A program made the translations under genes and the position numbers. This document shows, one piece after another, positions 37,785 through 47,679 of a DNA stretch of 64,000 nt. The notes beneath the pieces are model-generated. The model did not search any database, was not told the origin of the DNA, and was given only the letters and a program-made list of their open reading frames with translations. This DNA is from Geodermatophilus poikilotrophus (GTDB lineage: Bacteria; Actinomycetota; Actinomycetes; Mycobacteriales; Geodermatophilaceae), in assembly GCF_900111455.1 (NCBI RefSeq), contig NZ_FOIE01000001.1:756376-820375 (forward strand), read 5' to 3'. The stretch's first letter is position 1; each line of letters begins with the position of its first letter.

Positions 37785-38560
37785 GCGTGCCCGCCCGCCG
37801 CGTCGAGGTGACCCAGCAGCGCGCCGGTGACCTCCAGCGGCTGCTCCAGGTTGGGCAGGTGCGCCCCCGGGCTCACCGACACCAGCGAGGCCCCGGCGAT
37901 CCCGTCGGCGATGGCCTGCTGGTGCGGCGGCGGCAACGCCGGGTCCTCGGCGCCCGAGACGACCAGCGTCGGCGCGGTGATGCGCGCGAGGTCCTCCCGC
38001 AGGTCCACGGCGGCCACGACCTCGCAGCACAGCGCGTAGCCCTCGTCGTCCGCCGCGACGATCATCGCCTCGAGCCGCGCCACCAGGTCCGGGTGCTCGG
38101 CGGCGTACCCCGGCGTCAGCCAGCGGCTCACCACGGTCGGCGCCAGCGGCGCCGTCCCGCCGGAGCGGGCGGCAGCCGCCCGGTCGAGGAACCCCTGCGG
38201 GTCGGGCTTCGCCGAGGTCGCCAGGGCGACGAGCCGGTCCACCCGCGCGGGCTCGCGGGCGGCCAGCCGCAGCGCCGTCATCCCGCCCAGGGACAGCCCG
38301 ACCACGTGCGCCTGCCGCACGCCCAGCCGGTCGAGCAGCGCGACGACGTCGTCCACCAGGTCGTCGAGGGTGTACGGCCCGGCAGGGGACGGCGAGTCGC
38401 CGTGGCCGCGGGTGTCGTAGCTGACCACCCGGTAGCGCTCGGCGAGCGCCGGCACCTGTGGGTCCCACATGCCGCGGGTGGCCCCGAGCGAGTTGGAGAG
38501 GACGACGACCGGCGCGTCGGCCGGCCCGTCCTCGGTGTACGAGACCTCGACTGCGGTCAC
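37781..38560 (-). CDS. pcaD: 3-oxoadipate enol-lactonase
   Basis: An alpha/beta-hydrolase of 259 residues that opens 3-oxoadipate enol-lactone to 3-oxoadipate. VVVLSNSLGATRGMWDPQV carries the oxyanion loop, VVGLSLGGMTAL the nucleophile serine elbow (GLSLGG), VSGAEDPALPPP the Asp, and SPGAHLPNLEQP the His. GTG 38560 overlaps the pcaB stop. Confidence 0.92.
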   Translation of the reverse strand: MTAVEVSYTEDGPADAPVVVLSNSLGATRGMWDPQVPALAERYRVVSYDTRGHGDSPSPAGPYTLDDLVDDVVALLDRLGVRQAHVVGLSLGGMTALRLAAREPARVDRLVALATSAKPDPQGFLDRAAAARSGGTAPLAPTVVSRWLTPGYAAEHPDLVARLEAMIVAADDEGYALCCEVVAAVDLREDLARITAPTLVVSGAEDPALPPPHQQAIADGIAGASLVSVSPGAHLPNLEQPLEVTGALLGHLDAAGGHA

Positions 38561-39882
38561 TGGCGTCCCTCCGTGAGTGCGGCGTGCTCGGCGAGCGCGG
38601 CGTCGACCTGGGCGCCGGCCTCCCCGACGTCGGACGTACCGGCGGCCAGCACGGCCCGCACGTCGACGTCGGTGCGGGTGGCCACGACCTCGGCCAGCGG
38701 GCGGCCACCGTCGCGGGCCTCGCGGACGGCGGCGGCCGCGGCGTCGTGCGCGGCCCCCTTCCCGAGGGCAGGCGCCAGCGCCTCGGCGAGCGCGCCGGCC
38801 AGCGGGCCCTCGGCGGCGGCCGCGGCGGTGGCGGCCATGCGCGGCGGGTCCGGCTGCAGCCCGCGCAGGCTCTCGGCCAGCCAGGACGCCGCCGACCCGA
38901 CGGTGCTCAGCAGCTCGGTGAGCGTCGGCCACTCGCTGTGCCAGGCACCGGCGGCCCGCTCGTGCTCCTGCTCCATCGCCGACAGCAACGTGGCCACCAG
39001 CCCCGGCGCGCGGCGGGCGCAGGCCCGGGCGGAGACGGCCGCGACCGGGTTGCGCTTGTGCGGCATCGCGGACGACCCGCCGCGCCCTCCTCCCACCTCG
39101 GCGACCTCCGCCACCTCGGTCTGGGCGAGCAGCACGACGTCGACCGCGACGGTGGCGGCCACGCCCGCGGCGGCGCCGAGCGCCCCGGCCAGGTCGGCGA
39201 CCGGCAGCCGGACGGTGAACCACGGGACGGCGGTGCTCGCGAGCTGCAGCTCCTCGGCCAGCGCGGCCCGCAGCGCGACGCCCGCCCCGCCGCTGGCGGC
39301 CAGCGTGCCGACCGCGCCGCCGTACTGCACGGGCAGCGAGGCGACCACCTCGGCCAGCCGCAGCCGGGCGCCGTCCAGGCCGGCCAGCCAGCCGGCGGCC
39401 TTGAGCCCGAAGGTGGTGGGCAGCGCCTGCTGCATCAGCGTGCGGCCGGCCAGGACGTCGTCCCGGTGGGCGCGGGCGAGCCCCGCGGCGGTCTCCGCAG
39501 CGGCGGCGAGGTCGGCGTCGACCGCGGCGATCGCGTCGCGTGCCATCAGCAGCAGCGCAGTGTCCAGCACGTCCTGGCTGGTGGCCCCGACGTGGACGGC
39601 GACGGCGTCGCGCTCGCCGACCGCGTCCTGCAGCGCCCGGACCAGCGGCGGCACCGGGTTGCCGGCGTCCGCCGCCCGGGCGACCACGGTGGCCAGGTCG
39701 AGCCGCTCGGGGTGCGCGCAGGCAGCGGTGACCGCGTCGGCCGCGGTGGTGGGCACCAGACCGGTGCGCGCCGCCGCCCGGGCGAGGGCGGCCTCGACGC
39801 CGAGCAGCGCCCGGAACCAGGCGTCGTCGGAGACGGCGGCCGCGGCCCCGCCACGGGCGAAGGTCCCGGAGAGGAGCGTCAT
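38557..39882 (-). CDS. pcaB: 3-carboxy-cis,cis-muconate cycloisomerase
   Basis: Cyclises 3-carboxymuconate to 4-carboxymuconolactone. A 441-residue fumarase/aspartase-superfamily protein with HVGATSQDVLDTALLLMAR, TLMQQALPTTFGLKAAGWL and the flexible catalytic loop GSSAMPHKRNPVAA. Slightly longer than proteobacterial versions in its Ala-rich C-terminus. Overlaps its neighbours by 4 bp on both sides. Confidence 0.93.
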   Translation of the reverse strand: MTLLSGTFARGGAAAAVSDDAWFRALLGVEAALARAAARTGLVPTTAADAVTAACAHPERLDLATVVARAADAGNPVPPLVRALQDAVGERDAVAVHVGATSQDVLDTALLLMARDAIAAVDADLAAAAETAAGLARAHRDDVLAGRTLMQQALPTTFGLKAAGWLAGLDGARLRLAEVVASLPVQYGGAVGTLAASGGAGVALRAALAEELQLASTAVPWFTVRLPVADLAGALGAAAGVAATVAVDVVLLAQTEVAEVAEVGGGRGGSSAMPHKRNPVAAVSARACARRAPGLVATLLSAMEQEHERAAGAWHSEWPTLTELLSTVGSAASWLAESLRGLQPDPPRMAATAAAAAEGPLAGALAEALAPALGKGAAHDAAAAAVREARDGGRPLAEVVATRTDVDVRAVLAAGTSDVGEAGAQVDAALAEHAALTEGRQ

Positions 39883-40439
39883 ACGGCGAAGAACACCGTC
39901 TCCCGGTCGCCCTGCAGGTGCAGGTCGAGGCGGTAGCCGTCGTCGGTCGGCGTGGCCAGCAGCGTCTGCCGGCGGTCCTCCGGCAGCCCCCGCAGGACGA
40001 CGTCCTCGGCGTTGGCCTCCGCCTCGTCCGCGAAGTAGATCCGCGTGACGACCCGGTCGAGCAGCCCACGGGCGAACAGCGAGACGTCGACGTGCGGCGC
40101 CTGCAGGCCGCCCTCGCCGTCGGGCACCCGGCCGGGCTTGAGCGTGCAGATCGCGTACTCGCCCGAGTCGGTGTGCGAGCGGCCGAAGCCGGTGAAGCCG
40201 GGGTGTCGGGCCGCGCCGCGCGGGTCGTCGGGGTGGTCGAAGCGGCCGTCGGGGTCGGCCTGCCAGGTCTCGACCATCGCGTCGGGCACCGGGTCGCCGT
40301 TGCCGTCGAACACCGTGCCGCGCAGCCAGATCGCGCCCGGGGTGTCGGCCGGGACGGCGAACTCGCCGCCCTCCCAGGTGAGGCCGATCGCCAGGTACGG
40401 GCCGACGGTCGCGCTGGGGGTGGTCATCGGCTGGGTCAT
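39879..40439 (-). CDS. pcaG: Protocatechuate 3,4-dioxygenase alpha subunit
   Basis: Non-catalytic partner of the intradiol dioxygenase that opens protocatechuate to 3-carboxymuconate. The 186 residues hold ATVGPYLAIGLTW, RGTVFDGNGDPVPDAMVETWQADPDG (read in two parts) and LQAPHVDVSLFARGLLDRVVTRIYF. The iron-ligand positions of the beta subunit are not conserved, as expected. The ATG shares one base with the pcaH stop. Confidence 0.93.
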   Translation of the reverse strand: MTQPMTTPSATVGPYLAIGLTWEGGEFAVPADTPGAIWLRGTVFDGNGDPVPDAMVETWQADPDGRFDHPDDPRGAARHPGFTGFGRSHTDSGEYAICTLKPGRVPDGEGGLQAPHVDVSLFARGLLDRVVTRIYFADEAEANAEDVVLRGLPEDRRQTLLATPTDDGYRLDLHLQGDRETVFFAV

Positions 40440-41185
40440 CAGGCCACGTCCCCGTCGTCCTCGGTCTCGAACGGGGTCTGCTCGGCGCCGCGGAGGACGA
40501 TGTCCCACTGGAAGCCCAGTGCCCAGTCGGGCACGGTGCGCTCGTAGTCGAACCGGCTGATCGCCAGGTGGCGCGCACCCTCGGGGATCGAGTTGAAGAT
40601 CGGGTCCTGGAAGAACAGCGGGTCGTCCGGGAAGTACATCTGGGTGACGAGGCGCTGGGTGAACGCCCGGCCGAAGAGCGAGAAGTGGATGTGCGCCGGC
40701 CGCCAGGCGTTGTGGTGGTTGCCCCAGGGATAGGCGCCGGGCTTGACCGTCGTGAACTCGTAGCGGCCCTGGTCGTCGGTCATGACCCGGCCGAGCCCGT
40801 CGAAGTGCGGGTCGAGCGGCGCCGGCCAGTTGTCGACGACGTGCCGGTAGCGCCCGGCGGCGTTGGCCTGCCAGACCTCCACGAGGGTGTTGGGCACCGG
40901 CCGGCCGTCGCTGTCGAGCACCCGGCCGTGGACGATGATCCGCTGGCCCTGGGCCTCCCCGCCGAGGCGCTTGGTCAGGTCGGCGTCGGCGGCGGTCACC
41001 CGGTCCTCGCCGAGCAGCGGGCCGGTCACCTCGGTGAGCCGGTGCGGCAGGTCGACGGGGGTCCGCAACGGCGCGCGCAGCCCGGTGCTCTTGTAGTCGG
41101 CGTACCCGACGGGGGTGCGCAGCGCGACGTCCGTGCGCGCATAGCGCCGCAGATCGAGCCGGCTGCCAGGTGTGGTCCCGGTCAT
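40439..41185 (-). CDS. pcaH: Protocatechuate 3,4-dioxygenase beta subunit
   Basis: Catalytic, Fe(III)-binding subunit, 248 residues. Tyr ligands lie in NAAGRYRHVVDNW and KPGAYPWGNHHN, followed by WRPAHIHFSLFG with the two His ligands. The first gene of pcaHGBDC, divergent from the IclR regulator with a 69-bp gap holding a candidate operator. ATG 41185. Confidence 0.95.
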   Translation of the reverse strand: MTGTTPGSRLDLRRYARTDVALRTPVGYADYKSTGLRAPLRTPVDLPHRLTEVTGPLLGEDRVTAADADLTKRLGGEAQGQRIIVHGRVLDSDGRPVPNTLVEVWQANAAGRYRHVVDNWPAPLDPHFDGLGRVMTDDQGRYEFTTVKPGAYPWGNHHNAWRPAHIHFSLFGRAFTQRLVTQMYFPDDPLFFQDPIFNSIPEGARHLAISRFDYERTVPDWALGFQWDIVLRGAEQTPFETEDDGDVA

Positions 41186-41223
41186 GTCCGAGACCGTAGG
41201 GCCGCGGGCTACCCTGCCCAAGC

Positions 41224-41239
41224 CTGGCCTTCCAGCCAG
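41224..41239. promoter_or_regulatory. Candidate PcaR operator
   Basis: CTGGC-CTTCCA-GCCAG, a perfect 5+5 inverted repeat with six-base spacer between the divergent pcaH and IclR-type genes. IclR proteins bind short palindromes of this kind. It overlaps the region where both promoters must lie and ends 15 bp before the pcaR start. Confidence 0.5.
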
Positions 41240-41254
41240 CGGAAGGAGGCGGCC

Positions 41255-42028
41255 GTGGCCGGTGGCGGGGCCGCAGGGCGGTCGGTGACCGGGCGCGCCC
41301 TCGACGTGCTCGGCGCCTTCGACTCCGGTGCGCCGCGGCTGACCCTCTCGGAGATCGCCGAGCGCTCGGGGACGCCGCTGTCCACGGCCCACCGGCTCGT
41401 CGGCGAGCTGGCGACCTGGGGTGCGCTGCACCGGCGACCCGACGGCCGCTACGAGATCGGCCGCCGGCTCTGGGACCTCGGCCTGCTCGCCCCCGTGCAG
41501 CTGGAGCTGCGCCAGGTGGCGGCCCCGTTCCTGCTCGACGTGCACACCGCCACCCGCGACACCGTGCACCTCGCCGTCCGGGAGGGGCGCAGCGCGCTCT
41601 ACGTCGAGCGGGTCTCCGGTCGCGAGTCGGTGCCGGTGGTCAGCCAGGTGGGCAGCCGGTTGCCGCTGCACGCCACCGGGGTGGGCAAGGTGCTGCTGGC
41701 CGCGGCGCCCGACGACGTCGTCGAGGCGGCGCTGCGCGCGCCGACGCGGGAGACGCGGCACACCGTCGTCGACGCGGGACGGCTGCGCCGGGAGATCGCC
41801 GAGGTGCGCCGCCGCGGGTACGCCCGGACCGCCGAGGAGATGTCGCTGGGCACGCTGTCGGTCGCCGTCCCGGTGCGGGTGGAGCGGCCCGCGGGCCCCG
41901 CCGTCGCCGCCGCCCTGGGCATCGTCGTCCCCAGCCACCGGCGGGACCTGCTGCGGCTCGTGCCCGTGCTCGAGGTCGCCGCGCGCGGGATCGGCCGGGA
42001 GCTGTCGCGGGTGCAGCACTTCCGCTGA
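41255..42028 (+). CDS. pcaR: IclR-family regulator of the pca genes
   Basis: A 257-residue IclR protein. Residues 8-70 form the winged helix (VTGRALDVLGAFDSGAPRLT, LSEIAERSGTPLSTAHRLV). Residues 80-250 form the ligand-binding domain with VSQVGSRLPLHATGVGKVLLA and GTLSVAVPVRV. GTG 41255 follows GGAAGGAGG. Position between pcaH and pobA indicates control of protocatechuate catabolism; the name rests on context. Confidence 0.88.
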   Translation: MAGGGAAGRSVTGRALDVLGAFDSGAPRLTLSEIAERSGTPLSTAHRLVGELATWGALHRRPDGRYEIGRRLWDLGLLAPVQLELRQVAAPFLLDVHTATRDTVHLAVREGRSALYVERVSGRESVPVVSQVGSRLPLHATGVGKVLLAAAPDDVVEAALRAPTRETRHTVVDAGRLRREIAEVRRRGYARTAEEMSLGTLSVAVPVRVERPAGPAVAAALGIVVPSHRRDLLRLVPVLEVAARGIGRELSRVQHFR

Positions 42029-42079
42029 GCGGGAGCGAGCGGTTCCCACGGCCACGTAGCGGCGGTCACACTCGGCTGC

Positions 42080-43249
42080 GTGCGCACACAGGTGGGGATC
42101 ATCGGCGCCGGCCCGGCCGGCCTGCTGCTGTCGCGACTGCTCGCGCTGCAGGGCATCGACTCCGTCGTCCTGGAGAACCGGTCACGGGAGTACGTGGAGG
42201 CGCGGATCCGCGCCGGCATCCTCGAGCAGCACACCGTCGACACGCTGACCGCGGCCGGCGTCGGCGACCGGCTGCACCGCCAGGGACTGGAGCACCGCGG
42301 CATCCACCTGCAGTACCCCGGCACCCGGCACACGCTGGACTTCCCGGAGCTGTGCGGGCGCACCGTGTGGGTCTACGGGCAGACGGAGGTCACCAAGGAC
42401 CTCATCAGGGCCCAGCTCGACGGCGGCCCGCCGCTGCTGTTCGAGGTCTCCGACGTCCACCCCGAGGACGTCGACGGCGAGGCCCCGCGGATCCGGTTCA
42501 CCGACGCGGACGGCGTCGCCCAGGTGCTCGAGTGCGACGTCGTCGCCGGCACCGACGGCTTCCACGGCCCCTCCCGCGCGGTGGTGCAGCAGGCGGGCGG
42601 GCGGGTGTGGGAGCGCACCTACCCCTATGCGTGGCTCGGCATCCTGGCCGACGCCGCGCCCGCCACCGACGAGCTCATCTACGCCTGGCACCCCGAGGGC
42701 TTCGCGCTGTACTCGATGCGCTCGCCGTCGGTGTCGCGGCTGTACCTGCAGGTCGACCCGTCGGAGCGGATCGAGGACTGGTCCGACGACCGGATCTGGG
42801 ACTCCCTCGACACCCGCATGGCGCTGCAGGGCTGGTCGGTCAACCGCGGGCCGGTGACGGAGAAGTCGATCCTGCCGATGCGCTCGTTCGTCAGCGCCCC
42901 GATGCGCCGCGGCCGGCTCTTCCTCGCCGGGGACGCCGCGCACATCGTCCCGCCGACCGGCGCCAAGGGCCTCAACCTGGCCGTCGCCGACGTCACCCTG
43001 CTCGCGCAGGCGCTGGTGCGGCTGCTGCAGGAGAAGGAGACCGACCTGGTCGACTCCTACTCCGACCGGGCGCTGGCCCGCGTCTGGCGGTGCACGCACT
43101 TCTCCTGGTGGATGACGTCGATGCTGCACCGCTCCGGCGACGACTTCGACGCCGAGCTGCAGCTCTCCCAGCTGCGCCGGGTCTGCTCCTCGGAGGCCGC
43201 CGCGCGCGAGCTCGCCGAGAACTACACCGGTCTCCCGCTCGAGATCTGA
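42080..43249 (+). CDS. pobA: 4-hydroxybenzoate 3-monooxygenase
   Basis: Hydroxylates 4-hydroxybenzoate to protocatechuate using FAD and NAD(P)H. The 389 residues match the family length. VGIIGAGPAGLLLSRLLAL is the FAD loop, ARIRAGILEQHTVD and YGQTEVTKDLI shape the substrate side, AGTDGFHGPSR is the DG motif, and GRLFLAGDAAHIVPPTGAKGLN the GD motif. Start GTG 42080, 51 bp after pcaR. Feeds the pcaHGBDC unit directly. Confidence 0.94.
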   Translation: MRTQVGIIGAGPAGLLLSRLLALQGIDSVVLENRSREYVEARIRAGILEQHTVDTLTAAGVGDRLHRQGLEHRGIHLQYPGTRHTLDFPELCGRTVWVYGQTEVTKDLIRAQLDGGPPLLFEVSDVHPEDVDGEAPRIRFTDADGVAQVLECDVVAGTDGFHGPSRAVVQQAGGRVWERTYPYAWLGILADAAPATDELIYAWHPEGFALYSMRSPSVSRLYLQVDPSERIEDWSDDRIWDSLDTRMALQGWSVNRGPVTEKSILPMRSFVSAPMRRGRLFLAGDAAHIVPPTGAKGLNLAVADVTLLAQALVRLLQEKETDLVDSYSDRALARVWRCTHFSWWMTSMLHRSGDDFDAELQLSQLRRVCSSEAAARELAENYTGLPLEI

Positions 43250-43258
43250 GGGAAACCA

Positions 43259-43281
43259 CTGGGGGCCGGTCCAGCCCCCAG
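43259..43281. terminator. Hairpin terminator after pobA
   Basis: CTGGGGGC-CGGTCCA-GCCCCCAG, perfect 8-bp arms with a 7-base loop, ten bases after the pobA stop and facing a convergent gene; probably serves both. Confidence 0.78.
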
Positions 43282-43303
43282 CAGGCCGTGTGAGCGGCGA
43301 CGC

Positions 43304-43615
43304 TCAGGGGGTCCAGCGGACCTCGATCCTGGTCCAGGTGACCTCGACGCCGCCGGGGAACACCTGCCGCACCGCATCGGCACCCATCCGCTGCCGGGCC
43401 ACCCGGCCGGCCACCTCGACCGCCTTGGCGGCCGCGGCCGCGGTGAGCGCGACCGCCGACGCGGTGAGCAGCGGGCCGGCGAACGCCACGCGGGCGAGCG
43501 CGGGGAGGAGCGACGGGAGCGGCTGCAGCGCCGCATCGTCGCCTCGCGGGCCCCGCACCGCGGCCCCGTCCCTGCCGATGATCGCGTCGGGCTCGACCGG
43601 CTGCTGTTCCGTCAT
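43304..43615 (-). CDS. Small hypothetical protein
   Basis: 103 residues: a polar N-terminus (EPDAIIGRDGAAVRGPRGDD), a hydrophobic helix-like stretch FAGPLLTASAVALTAAAAAK that may touch the membrane, and a C-terminus ending in GGVEVTWTRIEVRWTP, which reads as beta strands. ATG 43615 follows GGAGG. No family recognised. Confidence 0.5.
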   Translation of the reverse strand: MTEQQPVEPDAIIGRDGAAVRGPRGDDAALQPLPSLLPALARVAFAGPLLTASAVALTAAAAAKAVEVAGRVARQRMGADAVRQVFPGGVEVTWTRIEVRWTP

Positions 43616-43724
43616 GACGTCCTCCATCCACCGGGCTCCGCGGCCCTGGACCGCCCCGCCCATCGTGACGGACGTCGGCACCCCCGCGCGAGGGCGGTGC
43701 CCGGCGGTGGGCGCACGGGCCGGG

Positions 43725-44549
43725 TCAGCGGCCGGCGTCGAGGAGGGTGAGGACGGCGTCCGCGGTGCCCGGCGCCAGCGGCAGGTGCGGCAGGACGGCG
43801 GGCAGCTCCTCGGGCTCGATGCCCTCGGCCAGCAGCGCGGTGAGCACCCGGTCGGCCTGCGCCGGTGGTACCGGCTCGGCGAGCCCGGCGAGCGCGGCCC
43901 GGGCGAGGAAGACCGCGCCCGACGCGGCGGGGTCCTCTTCTGGCGGCGCGGCCGGCGGGAGGGCGGCGGCCTCCCGGGTCATCGCCTCGGCCGCCCGCAC
44001 CAGCGACAGCGGCAGCCCCTCGGCCTCGACCTCGAGCAGCGGGACGTCGGCCAGGGCGGCCAGGACCAGGTGCTCGGCCTCGGTCCGCAGCGACACCTCC
44101 CACTCCCCCGCCCGGACGACGCCGACCAGGTCGCGGCCGTCCTCCCCGAGGTCGTCGAGCAGCTCGGCCCACTCCGCCCGACGGGCGACCCGGGCCCGCT
44201 CGGCGGCGAGCACGCAGGTGGCCAGCACGAACGGCTCGATCACCTCGCGGTCGAACCGGTCGGCGTACACCACCCCGTCGGCGTCCACCGCGTTGAGCAC
44301 GTCGCGGAAGCTGCCCGGCTGGGCGTCGCCGAGGTCGAGCCGGCCGTCCTCCTCGCCGGACAGCGCTTGACCGCGGGCGATCCGGTCACCGTTCGTCCCG
44401 CCGGTCGCCCGCAGCCGGCCGCGGCGCCGCTCGTGGTGCGGCCGGTCGGAGAGGCCCACGCTCCACGCGCACGCCTCGGCGATCAGCGCGGGCAGCCGCT
44501 CCCTCAGCACCTCGCGAGCGAGCCGGCCCATCCAGTCGACGTCGAACAC
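43725..44549 (-). CDS. Hypothetical helical protein
   Basis: 274 residues, rich in Ala, Leu, Glu, Arg, with no transmembrane segment or recognised motif. The middle reads FVLATCVLAAERARVARRAEWAELL and the C-terminus repeats short acidic-Ala helices. GTG 44549 is the longest start, but its GGGAGG lies only one base upstream; the ATG at 44531 is a possible alternative. Normal GC and codon use suggest a real gene. Confidence 0.5.
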   Translation of the reverse strand: MFDVDWMGRLAREVLRERLPALIAEACAWSVGLSDRPHHERRRGRLRATGGTNGDRIARGQALSGEEDGRLDLGDAQPGSFRDVLNAVDADGVVYADRFDREVIEPFVLATCVLAAERARVARRAEWAELLDDLGEDGRDLVGVVRAGEWEVSLRTEAEHLVLAALADVPLLEVEAEGLPLSLVRAAEAMTREAAALPPAAPPEEDPAASGAVFLARAALAGLAEPVPPAQADRVLTALLAEGIEPEELPAVLPHLPLAPGTADAVLTLLDAGR

Positions 44550-44586
44550 GCCTCCCAGCGTCCCCCGCGTGGCGGGGTCCCGCCGC

Positions 44587-44645
44587 CGGCCCCGTCCAGA
44601 GGCTCGTCCCGAGCTCGCGAGGGATGAGGAGGACGGGGTCCTCGT
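44587..44645. repeat. Intergenic hairpin repeat, reversed relative
   Basis: GGCCCCGTCC, a divergent core, then GAGGAGGACGGGGTCCTC: the same outline as the elements at 8573 and 23266 read on the other strand, with a different centre. Confidence 0.5.
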
Positions 44646-44652
44646 CCGGCAC

Positions 44653-44670
44653 GGCCCCTGCGGAGGGGCC
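44653..44670. terminator. Small perfect hairpin
   Basis: GGCCCCT-GCGG-AGGGGCC with 7-bp perfect arms, five bases past the stop of the zinc-ribbon gene on the minus strand; likely its terminator. Confidence 0.6.
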
Positions 44671-44675
44671 CATGT

Positions 44676-45071
44676 TCAGCCGAACAGCTCTCCCAGGAAC
44701 GACTGCTTGCGCTTGGCGGAGTGCCCGTACCCGGACGAGTGCTGCTGCTTCTTCTGCACCTGGTTGAGCACCTCTCCGACCACCGCCCCGAGCCCGCCCG
44801 ACCCGAGCCCGCCGGATCCGTAGCCACCCGCACCGTGCCCGGCGGAGCCCTGACCTGCCGAGCCGTGCCCGTGCCCACCCGCGGAGGACGTGGACGGCGC
44901 CCCCGACGGGGGCCGGCCGGCCCCGTGCCACGCGGTCTCGGCGTCCACCAGCCGCTCCAGCTCACCGCGGTCGAGGAAGATGCCGCGGCACTCCGTGCAC
45001 TGGTCGACGTGCACGCCGTTGCGCTCGTAGGTGCGCATCAGCCCCTGGCACTTGGGACAGGTCAGCTCCAT
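44676..45071 (-). CDS. TFIIB-type zinc-ribbon protein
   Basis: 131 residues. The N-terminus is a zf-TFIIB ribbon: LTCPKCQGLMRTYERNGVHV followed by DQCTECRGIFLDRGELERLV, giving the CxxC-x(n)-CxxC ligands. A long low-complexity linker of Gly, Ser and His (GGHGHGSAGQGSAGHGAGG) then leads to a basic end with KKQQHSSGYGHSAKRKQSFL. Family function is unknown; the architecture recurs in actinobacteria. ATG 45071. Confidence 0.8.
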   Translation of the reverse strand: MELTCPKCQGLMRTYERNGVHVDQCTECRGIFLDRGELERLVDAETAWHGAGRPPSGAPSTSSAGGHGHGSAGQGSAGHGAGGYGSGGLGSGGLGAVVGEVLNQVQKKQQHSSGYGHSAKRKQSFLGELFG

Positions 45072-45250
45072 GGCCCGGCAACGGGCGGCGTCCGGCCCGC
45101 GTTCCCCGCCCGCCGCAGGCGCCCTCGACACGCCGCGCCGCGCACCCGGGCCCCGGGGGCTACCGGCCGGTAGCAAGTGTGGGATCGTCGGTCTCCCACC
45201 CTGCGGGTCGCAGGTCCGACGAGGGTGGCCGACGTCAGGAGAGAGGTCCG

Positions 45251-46426
<1,176 letters not shown>

Positions 46427-46433
46427 GGCAACC

Positions 46434-47585
46434 GTGGACTTCACCTTCGACAGTGAGCAGAACGACCTGCGCGAGGCCGTGCGCGGTCTGCTGGACCGCG
46501 CCTACGGCGACGGCGAGCAGCGCCGCCGGGTGACCGCGAGCGACCCGGGCTTCGACGAGAAGACCTGGTCGCGGCTGGCCGAGATGGGCCTGCTGGGCCT
46601 GCCCTTCGCCGAGGAGCACGGCGGCATGGGCGCCGGGCCGATCGAGGTGGCGGTCGTCGCCGAGGAGATCGGCCGGGTGCTCGCCCCCGAGCCCTACGTC
46701 GAGGTGGTCGTGCTGGCCGGCGGCCTGGTCGCCGCGGTCGGCACCGACGCCCAGAAGGCCGAGGTGCTCGCCGGCATCGCCGAGGGGACGACGCTGGCCG
46801 CCGTCGCGCACGCCGAGCCCGGCACCCGCTGGAGCCCGTCGGCCGCGGCCGTCGCCGCCACCCAGGACGGCGGCTCCTGGACGCTCACCGGCGTCAAGGA
46901 GCCGGTCCTCAACGGTGCGCGGGCCGACGTCCTCGTCGTCTCCGCGGTGGTCGAGGGCGGCACGGCGCTGTTCCTCGTGCGCGGCGACGCCGCGGGCCTG
47001 ACCCGCACCGGCTACCGCACCCACGACGGCGGCCGCGCGGCGAGCGTCCGCTTCGACGGCACCCCGGCCGAGCTGCTCGGCACGGACCCCGGTGACCGGA
47101 CCGCGCAGATCGAGCGGGTGCTCGCCGAGGGGCGCATCGCCTACGCCCACGAGGCCATCGGCTCGATGGACACGGCGCTGCGCACCACCGCCGAGTACCT
47201 CAAGACCCGCAAGCAGTTCGGCGTGACGCTCAACCGGTTCCAGGCGCTCACCTTCCGCGCCGCGGACATGTACGTCTCGCTCGAGCTGGCCCGCAGCACC
47301 GCGCTGTGGGCGTCGATGGTCGTCGACGCCGGCGGGGACGTGGTCGCCGCCGCCGACCGCGCCCGGCTGCAGACCAGCCGCGCCGGCCGGCACATCGGCA
47401 AGGAGGCGATCCAGCTGCACGGCGGGATCGGGGTGACCGCTGAGTACACCGTCGGTCACCACACCAGCCGGCTCACCGCGATCGACCACGTGCTGGGCGA
47501 CGGCGACTGGGCGCTGTCCCGCCTGGCCGCGGACGTGGACGCGCACGAGACCGTCGACCCGCTGGGTGCGCCTTACACGCGCTGA
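46434..47585 (+). CDS. Acyl-CoA dehydrogenase, second of a pair
   Basis: A 383-residue acyl-CoA dehydrogenase paralogue, more divergent than its partner. [20 protein letters not shown] opens it, [20 protein letters not shown] is conserved, and [20 protein letters not shown] lies near the FAD. The FAD-side motif equivalent to EPDAGSD is degraded ([12 protein letters not shown]), which suits a structural or half-site subunit. GTG 46434. Confidence 0.85.
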   Translation: MDFTFDSEQNDLREAVRGLLDRAYGDGEQRRRVTASDPGFDEKTWSRLAEMGLLGLPFAEEHGGMGAGPIEVAVVAEEIGRVLAPEPYVEVVVLAGGLVAAVGTDAQKAEVLAGIAEGTTLAAVAHAEPGTRWSPSAAAVAATQDGGSWTLTGVKEPVLNGARADVLVVSAVVEGGTALFLVRGDAAGLTRTGYRTHDGGRAASVRFDGTPAELLGTDPGDRTAQIERVLAEGRIAYAHEAIGSMDTALRTTAEYLKTRKQFGVTLNRFQALTFRAADMYVSLELARSTALWASMVVDAGGDVVAAADRARLQTSRAGRHIGKEAIQLHGGIGVTAEYTVGHHTSRLTAIDHVLGDGDWALSRLAADVDAHETVDPLGAPYTR

Positions 47586-47589
47586 GCAG

Positions 47590-47678
47590 GGACCCCCTGC
47601 CCCTCGCCGCTCGCGAGTTCGCGTCGGCCCCGGCAGGGGCCCGACGCGAGCCTGCGAGCGGTGGGGGCCGGGGGGTCC
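47590..47678. terminator. Long composite hairpin between convergent genes
   Basis: Nested arms: GGACCCCC with GGGGGTCC outermost, CCGCTCGC with GCGAGCGG inside, and TCGCGTCGG with CCGACGCGA around a short GC loop. The stem spans the whole 90-base gap between the acyl-CoA dehydrogenase and HDOD genes. Confidence 0.72.
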
Positions 47679-47679
47679 G

